From a virus, in the IMG/VR virus record IMGVR_UViG_3300043411_000811, positions 1-36,817 of that record: DNA of 36,817 nucleotides; one strand, written 5' to 3'. Within the stretch, counting starts at the first letter, position 1; each line of letters begins with the position of its first letter. A model generated the notes under the pieces. The model had not been told where the DNA came from. It worked only from the letters and a program-made list of their open reading frames with translations, and searched no databases. The translations under genes were made by a program, and so were the position numbers. Shown here piece after piece: positions 31,029 to 36,817 of the stretch.

Positions 31029-32513
31029 TCATTTTGTCGGATCACCCGACTTCTTTTTGGGACCATTCCCATTTACTTGTTCAGGAGTCCGGTCACCAGT
31101 CTCGCTTCGCTTGAATGGGCCGTCTTCCTCCTTCTTCGCTTGGGCCATTTCCTCCTCAAACGTCAGCTTCGTAAGGCCACGATCATACGTAACCTGATGG
31201 AGCGACTTCGCAGAGATTGGATACCCAAGGTTCCGGGAAGTTTGCATCTCGACCATGTTCTGGCCGGTCAGCTGGTGATCACCAAACTCGAGGTTTGGCT
31301 CGACCTTGACTTCCTCGGGGTTTGCACCGATCCACTCGGCGCAAGTCTTCAGCAACTGTTCCAGTCCAGCAGCTCCTGTGAGCGCGACTTGGTTCAGGTC
31401 AGCTGTTCGTGCTGCGATACGAATATTCAGGCTCGTGCCTGACTCGCGCTCGCGTGATACTGTGTCGAGTGACTGAGCACCCATTGAACCAGCTCGTTTG
31501 CGATCGTTCTCAAGAGCTTCACGCTGCTCTTGCAGTCCATCGCTTTCGACACCGATGTATTTCGCGTCACCACCGATCGGGACATCGATGCGAGAACCAG
31601 CACCTGTCCGAACTGCCTCGTCCTCATCCACTGTGCCACCAATGATGACCAGCGTGTCCTGCCCCTGCATGAACAGGTTCTGGCGATAGTCAGCCTCGCC
31701 GCGATAAATCGTCATGCAGAGGTTGCCGAGATCCATCAAAGGCGGTTCATCACTGTCGGAAATCAGATCACAGGAATTGATGATCACAAAAGGAATCTTG
31801 TTCAGTGCTTTTCCACGAACAGTGGCTTCCTTCAGGGAACCTTCCGAGATGTCCGGATCTTTGGTATCGAAAACACCAAATCGGTAAATCCCTGCGCTCT
31901 CATTCCCTTCAATCGTGCCAAGGGCGAGCACACGATACTTCTCTGCCATTTTCCAGCCGAAACTGGTTGTGTCACGCTCGTATTCTGCTTCATCGAGCAC
32001 AACAAAATTCAACACCTGAGGGACAAGTCCTTCAACCGAGCCATCGTCCCAGTTGATTAATCTCTCAGTTGCATAAGTGGCGATGTATGGAAGAGGATCG
32101 CTCGTCCTGGTTGGAATATCAGCGAGCAAGCCAATACGACCGGTGAGGAGTTGCTCCTCATTGATCCGACGTAGAAGTTGAGGGAGAGTCTCACCACGAG
32201 CCGAACGAATATTCTCGAGCTCTTTCGGCAACTTGATCTTCGGCGGCTGCGAGTGCATCATCCCGATAGCAGTTTGGACCGCTTCCCGAACAAAGTTGGG
32301 GAAACGCGCTCTCTTCAAATATGCCTGATAAGCTTTGAAGCCGGGCTGGGCCGATTTGTCCATGCCATCGATGATCTGACCAGCAGTCGCTGGGAGATAA
32401 GTCTGGCCCTTTGACTTGACTTGGCTCTCTCCACGATATGCGTCGCGCATCAACACCCAATTTTCCAATTGGAGAGTATATTGCGGATGCTTCTCGGAAA
32501 GATTCACTGGCAT
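31029..32513 (-). CDS. Portal protein
   Basis: The 494-residue protein is the portal (DUF4055-like). I use the ATG at 32513 (MPVNLSEKHPQY), with AAGG 8 nt before it; a frame 17 codons longer exists. Visible patterns: WVLMRDAYRGESQVKSKGQTYLPATAGQI near 20-45 (quoted in part: MRDAYRGESQVKSKG), FVREAVQTAIGMMHSQPPKIKLP (quoted in part: REAVQTAIGMMHSQPP), LTGRIGLLADIP, and NRKRAGSMGAQSLDTVSRERESG-type clip/wing residues. The protein forms the dodecameric DNA gate. It follows TerL and precedes the scaffold, as in most siphoviruses. Confidence 0.9.
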   Translation of the reverse strand: MPVNLSEKHPQYTLQLENWVLMRDAYRGESQVKSKGQTYLPATAGQIIDGMDKSAQPGFKAYQAYLKRARFPNFVREAVQTAIGMMHSQPPKIKLPKELENIRSARGETLPQLLRRINEEQLLTGRIGLLADIPTRTSDPLPYIATYATERLINWDDGSVEGLVPQVLNFVVLDEAEYERDTTSFGWKMAEKYRVLALGTIEGNESAGIYRFGVFDTKDPDISEGSLKEATVRGKALNKIPFVIINSCDLISDSDEPPLMDLGNLCMTIYRGEADYRQNLFMQGQDTLVIIGGTVDEDEAVRTGAGSRIDVPIGGDAKYIGVESDGLQEQREALENDRKRAGSMGAQSLDTVSRERESGTSLNIRIAARTADLNQVALTGAAGLEQLLKTCAEWIGANPEEVKVEPNLEFGDHQLTGQNMVEMQTSRNLGYPISAKSLHQVTYDRGLTKLTFEEEMAQAKKEEDGPFKRSETGDRTPEQVNGNGPKKKSGDPTK

Positions 32514-32602
32514 ACAAATGGCCTTGATTTGCAATGTGACAAACACTACTCCGCTCGCTGACAAATAGCAAGCGCAAATATTCTTCTATTTATTTTGACA
32601 GA

Positions 32603-34105
32603 TCAGTGCGAACCACTTGTGGTTCCGCTTCCAATTTTCATTCCTGTGAAACGAACTCGATACCTAGTTTCATCTGCGCAATGATCTTCGGCTTCAGTAT
32701 TGACATCGTCTGGATCATCCTCGTCTCTTGGCAGAACAGGCACTGTCCTGACCCAATTGTCACAGTTGTCAAAGATGAACAATCCTGGCTTCTCACGAGG
32801 CCCAAGAGGAGAAGGGTGAGCATTCTTGAGCATCCGGCGCATCTGATCCCAGCCAGTTACGCGAGAACCAGCTCTCTTGTCAGCAGGAGCCCATCTTATT
32901 CCCTTATAAACAAGCCCATCATCCATACGGACACGATTCGACATGTCAGTGGCGATGCAGTTGCCGTTCTCAGCCGCAAAGATTTGACTGTCAGCAACGC
33001 CGGTCTTCACACGTGTCCACTTCGGGTCTCGAGGGTCCCTCCAGCCCCATTTGAGCTCCCTCTCCACAATGCCACGCGATATATCTGTAGCGAGTATTCT
33101 CTGCCCTTCGTTGGGCTTTCCTGTCCACCCATACCATTCATGAATTCGGAACAGATCACCCTTCACAGTTGAGCGCCAGCTTCCATTCGGCAATTGAACA
33201 TCTTCGCCATTGGATGTTGCCCACCAGCCGACTGAGAATGGTCGGCTCGAGCCCCAGTCAAACGAACGGTCGATCTTCCAACGATCTGGTATGATAAACG
33301 GCCGAATGACATTGTAGTCTGAATCGAACACATCGTCGAACATACCGCCGGAGACAATGTCCCAGCGTCCTTCAAGCCATGCCGCTTTCTCAGCTGCATT
33401 TCGAGCTGAAGCAGCAAGTTTCGTGATATACTCTGGATCGTTCTCCAGCAGGATCTTGTTCTCTTCCAGACGGGAGAAGATCGAGAGGCGAGCAGGCTCG
33501 GAACGGCCTTCCTCATCCATGAGATCCTTACGGACCTTCATGTTCATTCGGTCAGGGAGAAATCTTGCTTTGACCCAATTGTGTCCTGGGCCATACGGGT
33601 TCGTCGTTGCGCGAACCATACGAGGCATTCCTGGAGTCGAAGAACGACAGCAGGAGAACATTCTCTTGTAACCAGCGTCTGTCGACCAATTGCAGAGCTC
33701 TTCCCACCCTATCCATGGATATTCGTGACCATGGTAGTTCCAGTAATCGTCTTCCTTCTTGAATTGGCGCAGTAGAAGCTGCTCTCCTCCAGGCCAAGTC
33801 CACACATGCTCTGAGTGGTTGAACTTTGCCTGAGGCCAAATCAATGGGAACCATTTCTTCGTCTTCGTAATGACATCGGTCAGCTGCTTATAGGTCTGTC
33901 GAAACAGAATTCCCTTCCAGCCGCTGCCGTATCCTCGTCCCGTGAACATTCCGAAGGACATGAGAAGGCAGTCAGTCTTCCCACCACCACGGGTCCCTTG
34001 ATATAGAACCTCAAAAATCGGAGTTGAAGACAGGAACGCTTCCTGGCTACCAGATTGTGGGCGCCAGATCACATTATCCGGATATCTCGGAGTGTGAATG
34101 CTCAT
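32603..34105 (-). CDS. Terminase large subunit
   Basis: The 500-residue motor-nuclease packages DNA. The Walker A is GTRGGGKTD (37-45), Walker B WIGWEEL (131-137), and a motif III-like ATTNPYG follows near 180. The C-terminal nuclease domain starts with SFDWGSSRPFSVGWW (about 280-294), with an acidic DxG-type metal ligand, then VADSQIFAAENG (quoted in part: GVADSQIFA) and an FDNCDNWVRTVP motif, which fits P22/T4-like terminases. The start overlaps the small gene upstream by 4 nt (ATGA). The partial gene at 36578-36817 is the likely small subunit, but three or more genes lie between. Confidence 0.93.
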   Translation of the reverse strand: MSIHTPRYPDNVIWRPQSGSQEAFLSSTPIFEVLYQGTRGGGKTDCLLMSFGMFTGRGYGSGWKGILFRQTYKQLTDVITKTKKWFPLIWPQAKFNHSEHVWTWPGGEQLLLRQFKKEDDYWNYHGHEYPWIGWEELCNWSTDAGYKRMFSCCRSSTPGMPRMVRATTNPYGPGHNWVKARFLPDRMNMKVRKDLMDEEGRSEPARLSIFSRLEENKILLENDPEYITKLAASARNAAEKAAWLEGRWDIVSGGMFDDVFDSDYNVIRPFIIPDRWKIDRSFDWGSSRPFSVGWWATSNGEDVQLPNGSWRSTVKGDLFRIHEWYGWTGKPNEGQRILATDISRGIVERELKWGWRDPRDPKWTRVKTGVADSQIFAAENGNCIATDMSNRVRMDDGLVYKGIRWAPADKRAGSRVTGWDQMRRMLKNAHPSPLGPREKPGLFIFDNCDNWVRTVPVLPRDEDDPDDVNTEAEDHCADETRYRVRFTGMKIGSGTTSGSH

Positions 34106-34476
34106 TCAACGTAGCTTACGAAGAACGGAAGCACGTAGAAGTGTCCTGGCGCTGCTAGATTGACACGCTTCTCATTGAGAAGCTTAACGAACTTGGTCCG
34201 TCCCTCTTTGCTCAGATGCTGAAAGTAGAACTTGCCAGCGCCGTGGACCTTCACGTCCACATAAACCTTATAGTTCTTGTCAGTCGGCGCCAATTTCACG
34301 CCCTCTTCGATAGCTTGGAAGAAGCTTTCTTCAGAGAGCGACCCACAATAGGAACAGGTGTGATCTTCACGCCACGTCATCTCCCCATTCAGTGGAGGCG
34401 TGAAGGGCGAGTCCGGTCCACCACCGTTCTCGATCGCTCTTGGGCAGAACAGCTTGTCACTCGTCTTCGTCGTCAT
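34102..34476 (-). CDS. Small protein with CxxC-type motif before the large terminase
   Basis: The 124-residue protein has a C-P-R (Cys12-type) and a CSYCG element (about 42-46), compatible with a zinc-bound ribbon of Cys residues. A body with VKLAPTDKNYKVYVDVKVHG and YFQHLSKEGRTKFVKLLNEKRV (quoted in part) follows. I use the ATG at 34476, with GGAG 6 nt upstream; the ATG 12 nt further lacks such a site. It overlaps the upstream gene by 20 nt and TerL by 4 nt. Function is unknown; a packaging accessory is conceivable. Confidence 0.7.
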   Translation of the reverse strand: MTTKTSDKLFCPRAIENGGGPDSPFTPPLNGEMTWREDHTCSYCGSLSEESFFQAIEEGVKLAPTDKNYKVYVDVKVHGAGKFYFQHLSKEGRTKFVKLLNEKRVNLAAPGHFYVLPFFVSYVE

Positions 34477-34693
34477 CGAAGTCTCCATTCATGATGAGTG
34501 ACCTACCGCATTCGATAAGCCACAGCGCATCTTTGTTCGACATCGCTGAGCTACGGATACCGATCTTCTCATCAGCTCCCATGAACAGGATAAGAACAGA
34601 TTTCGGTTCTTCCCTCTGCATCAATCCGAGGGCCTGCCCCGGAGTCATCCTCGTGTGCGCTCCGAGTTCGATGATTTTGTCTGTGGCGCTCAT
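34457..34693 (-). CDS. Small hypothetical protein
   Basis: The 78-residue protein has a helical N-terminus (TDKIIELGAHTRMTPGQALGLMQRE), a strand with KSVLILFMGADEKIGI and a helix with KDALWLIECGRSLIM. It ends in an acidic tail (GDFDDDEDE). No family recognised. The promoter candidate at 34726-34754 lies 33 nt upstream, so it may be the first gene of the packaging operon. The stop lies 20 nt inside the next gene. Confidence 0.7.
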   Translation of the reverse strand: MSATDKIIELGAHTRMTPGQALGLMQREEPKSVLILFMGADEKIGIRSSAMSNKDALWLIECGRSLIMNGDFDDDEDE

Positions 34694-34725
34694 GCAATCA
34701 AATCCTCAATAGAACTTGAGAACGG

Positions 34726-34754
34726 AGCATATGCTAAACGGAGGATTCTTGCAA
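34726..34754 (-). promoter_or_regulatory. Promoter candidate before the packaging operon
   Basis: On the minus strand TTGCAA (34754-34749) and TATGCT (34731-34726) are separated by exactly 17 bases: 4/6 and 4/6 matches to sigma70 consensus. It lies in the 110-base spacer before the gene starting at 34693. Expected start near 34719. Confidence 0.35.
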
Positions 34755-34804
34755 GCGTTGTTTTTCAACCCAGCCCAGAGGAGAGCGGGCGCGCACCATG
34801 GTTC

Positions 34805-35188
34805 TCAAAAAGGATCATCACCTTCATGATGCTCGTCCCATGACGGTGCCCATTCAACATTCGCTGGAGTTCCCTTGAACAGTTGCCTCATTGTGTATTG
34901 ACTGTATCCGCTGAGGCCGGTCCCTACAGGAGTCAAGTAGAATATTTCCTGTGGATTCGCTCGAGCATATTCAAGGAACAAGTCAACCTCGCCCTTGATC
35001 ATCTCCCTGTCGAGGACCCTCAGGTGCTCGTCTTTGGTCGGGATCGCATATGCGTTCCCGGTCCTACCCCTCCCGACACCTCTCTGGGCTCCATGGTGCG
35101 TCGCCGCATGAAGTGCAGCGCCCTTCCCATGCCTTCCGGCCAAGTTTGATCCAAAAACAAAGATCTTGCCTTGTTCCATCGCTCTCAT
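34805..35188 (-). CDS. Conserved phage protein with FGSNLAGRHGKGAA motif
   Basis: The 127-residue protein opens with IFVFGSNLAGRHGKGAALHA (about 8-27), followed by GNAYAIPTKDEHLRVL, a helix (VDLFLEYARANPQEIFYL) and LTPVGTGLSGY. This is a Rossmann-like or macro-like pattern seen in a conserved phage protein family (A1S_2505-type). Glycines and the FGSN turn suggest nucleotide or ADP-ribose contact, which is inference. I use the ATG at 35188, one base after the DUF4326 stop, with GAGG upstream; the ATG at 35179 is the alternative. DUF4326 plus this gene may act together. Confidence 0.78.
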   Translation of the reverse strand: MRAMEQGKIFVFGSNLAGRHGKGAALHAATHHGAQRGVGRGRTGNAYAIPTKDEHLRVLDREMIKGEVDLFLEYARANPQEIFYLTPVGTGLSGYSQYTMRQLFKGTPANVEWAPSWDEHHEGDDPF

Positions 35189-35189
35189 C

Positions 35190-35462
35190 TCAGATTTCCT
35201 CGTTCGCAATGCGGATCAGCACATCGCCGTGACAGGGGGAGGGGTGACACCAGCAAATGAGATCTTTCCCTCGAAGATCTCGTTTGATTTCCTCACAAAA
35301 CCGTTTGGTAGACATTACGAGATCTTCGTATTTACGGATGACCTCGCTCCTATCTCCGTCTTCACCTATCACAAATGGGTTGCCCCATTTGCTTGGACGA
35401 CCGATATAGACTGCGCCCTCTTGGTGACGGCCGACTTTCTTGGCATTGAGAACAACTGGCAT
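35190..35462 (-). CDS. DUF4326 family protein
   Basis: The 90-residue protein has the whole DUF4326 pattern: a short strand (VVLNAKKVG), VYIGRPSKWGNPFVIG (about 19-34), a charged helix (DRSEVIRKYEDL), and the ending LRGKDLICWCHPSPCHGDVLIRIAN with a CxC...C...H cluster (quoted in part: CWCHPSPCHGDVL) that could bind a metal. I chose the second ATG (35462) for its fit with the family N-terminus; ATG 35480 is open but lacks a ribosome site. DUF4326 proteins are widespread in phages, with unknown function. It ends 1 nt before the FGSN-motif gene. Confidence 0.85.
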   Translation of the reverse strand: MPVVLNAKKVGRHQEGAVYIGRPSKWGNPFVIGEDGDRSEVIRKYEDLVMSTKRFCEEIKRDLRGKDLICWCHPSPCHGDVLIRIANEEI

Positions 35463-35545
35463 TGCTGGATCTTCTTTCATTAGATTGGGATTGCTGGTCT
35501 GTCAAGGTTGAGGTCCAGAGTCGGGGGCACGGGACCACTCCCGGT

Positions 35546-35611
35546 GGCCGTCTGTCGACGGCCGTTGATGGGGGGAGGTGGGGGAGGGACCCGATCAGGT
35601 GACCGAGTCCC
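35546..35611 (-). other. Two stacked hairpins after the gene at 35623
   Basis: GGGAC-C-CG (35586-35593) pairs with CG-A-GTCCC (35604-35611), one mismatch, and GGCCGTC (35546-35552) pairs with GACGGCC (35557-35563). Both lie immediately downstream of the gene that ends at 35623 and are separated by a C-rich tract on the minus strand. No U-run. A terminator or transcript-protecting structure is possible. Confidence 0.4.
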
Positions 35612-35622
35612 TCGTGTCCTGC

Positions 35623-36117
35623 TCAGGCCGCCTGAGTGCTGACCTCGGTGGTCTTGGCCTTGGCTTCCCATGCCTTGACTGCATCAGCATACTCAGCGTC
35701 GGTCGCCTCCCGGAGGGTGAGGTAGCCAAGCTCAGCGAAGAAGGTCACGTCGCTGACGATCAGGCCCTCGGCCACCTTGCAGTGGAGGAGAGTCATCCCC
35801 TCGCGGTAGAGGTGGAACCGCTTGATGCAGTTTCCCTTGCCCGGATGGCCGATGATCTTGTCGATGACCCGGAGCATCTTGCGCTGAGGCTTGGCCACGA
35901 CCGGCTCAGCGGCCAATCCCTTAATGGGCCTGCCACTGGTATGCAGCGTGACGCCGATGCCGGACTCGGCTTTGGCCGCCACGTTGGCACGGGCGATATC
36001 AATGGTGGTGAGCTGGAAGACCGGCACAGGTGCTGGTGTTTGTACGACTGGTGCGTTGGAGGCAGGAGCCTTGGCAGCGCGGACAGTGGACTTGGCATTT
36101 GCGTTGGACTTGGACAT
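35623..36117 (-). CDS. Hypothetical protein sharing a domain with the protein at 1123-1860
   Basis: The 164-residue protein has a low-complexity, Ala/Pro-rich N-terminus (about 1-35) and a globular domain (about 75-152). The domain includes RKMLRVIDKI, YREGMTLLHCKV, GYLTLREATDAEY and DAVKAWEAKAK. It aligns with residues 101-178 of the protein at 1123-1860 at nearly every motif. No function is known. A promoter candidate lies 51 nt upstream, and hairpins lie downstream, so it may be a single-gene unit. AAGGG lies 8 nt before the ATG. The paralogy suggests one ancestral gene that was duplicated within the phage, or gained twice. Confidence 0.75.
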   Translation of the reverse strand: MSKSNANAKSTVRAAKAPASNAPVVQTPAPVPVFQLTTIDIARANVAAKAESGIGVTLHTSGRPIKGLAAEPVVAKPQRKMLRVIDKIIGHPGKGNCIKRFHLYREGMTLLHCKVAEGLIVSDVTFFAELGYLTLREATDAEYADAVKAWEAKAKTTEVSTQAA

Positions 36118-36167
36118 GGTTTTGGCCCTTGTTAAGCGGCGGGCTTAATTGCCCTTACCGTGAAACA

Positions 36168-36196
36168 GTTATGCGCCATCCTGGTGCAAATGTAAA
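36168..36196 (-). promoter_or_regulatory. Promoter candidate for the gene at 35623-36117
   Basis: Minus-strand TTTACA (36196-36191) and CATAAC (36173-36168) are separated by 17 bases: 5/6 and 4/6 matches. It shares the -35 element of the candidate at 9886-9914, which may reflect the host or phage sigma preference. Confidence 0.4.
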
Positions 36197-36212
36197 GCGC
36201 TATTTTTCAGTT

Positions 36213-36348
36213 GGACGCATTATTTTTTGGGACTCCATTCTGGCAGGCGATCGGGCGCGCGATTAGCACGATCCGGACCAGAACGCAAGTGGAAAATGGG
36301 ACTTGAAAAAATAAATGCGGAATCTGCAAAATAGGACTTGCATTCTGG
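36213..36348. repeat. Iteron-like repeats in the spacer next to the small terminase
   Basis: A motif around GGAC-x(2)-CATT occurs in GGACGCATT (36213-36221), GGGACTCCATTCTGG (36229-36243), AAAATGGGACTTG (36293-36305) and AAAATAGGACTTG plus CATTCTGG (36328-36348). CCAGAACGCAAGT (36278-36290) and ACTTGCATTCTGG (36336-36348) form an inverted repeat with one mismatch around the last two copies. This spacer (36118-36577) is otherwise non-coding. Origin, operator or packaging signal are possible. Confidence 0.5.
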
Positions 36349-36458
36349 ATCGGGAAATGCAATCATTCTCTCACAGCAGGGGTTGGGGAACGGACAGGCT
36401 GGACAGATTTGAAATGTGGCAGAATTAAGGCAGAGACTATCTTTCTGCCGAGAGCCAC

Positions 36459-36554
36459 CGATCGTGCGAGAATGTTTGAAGATGACCTACCGAAGCTGTC
36501 ACCCGAGGAGGCGACGATCGGCCGAGAATGTTTGAAGATGACCTACCGAAGCTG
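36459..36554. repeat. 40-bp direct repeat, period 56, after the small terminase gene
   Basis: Bases 36459-36498 and 36515-36554 are 38/40 identical; the last 31 bases of each copy are identical, with only two differences near the start, after a shared CGATCG. They lie 24 nt beyond the stop of the small terminase. Repeats near terS often serve as packaging sites; that role is inference. Confidence 0.75.
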
Positions 36555-36577
36555 CCCTCTGCCCAAGAGAAGGAGGA

Positions 36578-36817
36578 TCAGTCCTCTGGGTTGGTTCCGT
36601 CGTCGTCACCATCACCGTGGAATGACTCTTTGACTTCGCCCTCGATAATTGGTCCGCCAGAGAAGCGAGCCTCCCAGTCGTCGATGCTGGTCACGTCGGC
36701 AGGTGCGACCAGAACTCCACCGCTGACTTTCACATCAACTTCGCGCTTATCCCGATATCCTTCGTCGTGCTTCTTCAACTCCAGCTCGATGAGTCGGATC
36801 GGATAGATCTTTTCCTC
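36578..36817 (-). CDS. Probable terminase small subunit, C-terminal fragment
   Basis: The gene enters from the right edge and ends at 36578; the visible part is 79 residues, in frame over the whole stretch. Its start (KIYPIRLIELELKKHDEGYRDKREVDVKVSGGVLVAPAD, quoted in part: ELELKKHDEGYRDKREV) is a helix followed by a strand pair with VDVKVSGGVLVAPAD. This resembles the C-termini of small terminases (KxD-V-x-V-SGGVLV ending). It ends with an acidic tail (DGDDDGTNPED). No Walker motif or HTH is visible here, since those would be upstream. The position agrees with small terminases upstream of TerL, though several genes intervene. The identity of the family is likely but not certain. Confidence 0.65.
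   Translation of the reverse strand, partial: EEKIYPIRLIELELKKHDEGYRDKREVDVKVSGGVLVAPADVTSIDDWEARFSGGPIIEGEVKESFHGDGDDDGTNPED

Noticed and set aside
34749-34804. Small gene in the 110-base spacer before 34693
   Set aside because: No frame with a ribosome site of useful length; the spacer is better explained by a promoter candidate.
36409-36633. Plus-strand frame across the 40-bp repeat (MFEDDLPKL appears twice)
   Set aside because: The two repeat copies are read in different frames, there is no operon setting, and the end overlaps the terminase gene on the other strand.
1-36817. CRISPR arrays, integrase, repressor, attachment sites
   Set aside because: No regularly spaced repeats with unique spacers, no integrase- or repressor-type protein, and no attachment core was found. 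The lifestyle cannot be decided from this part.

Overview
The window is a contiguous piece of a tailed-phage genome, most likely a siphovirus (long non-contractile tail). Every gene I can support is read leftward, on the minus strand. The evidence is a large terminase, a portal, a scaffold, a capsid protein, a tail tube, a chaperone pair made by frameshifting, a 1073-residue tape measure, and a lambda J-like tip with an NlpC/P60 partner. The set resembles phages of Alphaproteobacteria: a B12-dependent ribonucleotide reductase, a GTA-like tail-tip block with a DUF1833-type protein, and a GH19 endolysin beside a DUF6127-like membrane protein. That host assignment is inference. I see no integrase, repressor, tRNA gene, CRISPR array or DNA polymerase. 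Both ends are cut through genes: a GalE-like epimerase on the left and a probable small terminase on the right.

Read in the direction of transcription (right to left), the layout is as follows. (1) 36.8-34.8 kb: the end of the probable small terminase, a 460-base non-coding stretch with a 40-bp direct repeat and an iteron-like cluster, a protein carrying a domain found again at the far left, a DUF4326 protein and an FGSN-motif protein. (2) 34.7-27.3 kb: two small genes, TerL, portal, scaffold, major capsid protein flanked by two matched hairpins, and other head proteins. (3) 27.3-22.7 kb: head-tail connector, neck and terminator proteins, tail tube, and tail assembly chaperones joined by a -1 frameshift on A AAA AAC. 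(4) 22.7-14.1 kb: tape measure, tail-tip proteins, J-like protein and a polyglycine adhesin. This stretch is visibly more AT-rich. (5) 14.1-10.1 kb: a tail fibre with a C-terminal SGNH esterase and a lysis cassette. This stretch is visibly more GC-rich and looks exchanged. (6) 10.1-9.85 kb: a repeat-dense spacer with a likely promoter. (7) 9.85-0 kb: an early or DNA-metabolism region with HNH and GIY-YIG homing endonucleases around an SNF2-like helicase, a possible ssDNA-binding protein, a RecD/Dda-like helicase, class II NrdJ, a hypothetical protein with an Ala/Lys tail, a member of the 5-hmdU kinase / aGPT-pyrophosphorylase superfamily, and the epimerase.

Most genes overlap by 1, 4 or 8 nt (ATGA, GTGA, TGATG, TAGTG), so long, translationally coupled operons are likely. 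Three points stand out. First, the leftmost genes suggest hypermodified thymine in the phage DNA, possibly tied to a sugar-nucleotide enzyme and supported by NrdJ. Second, the intergenic repeats near the terminase are candidates for packaging or replication signals. Third, the chaperone frameshift product is complete and readable.
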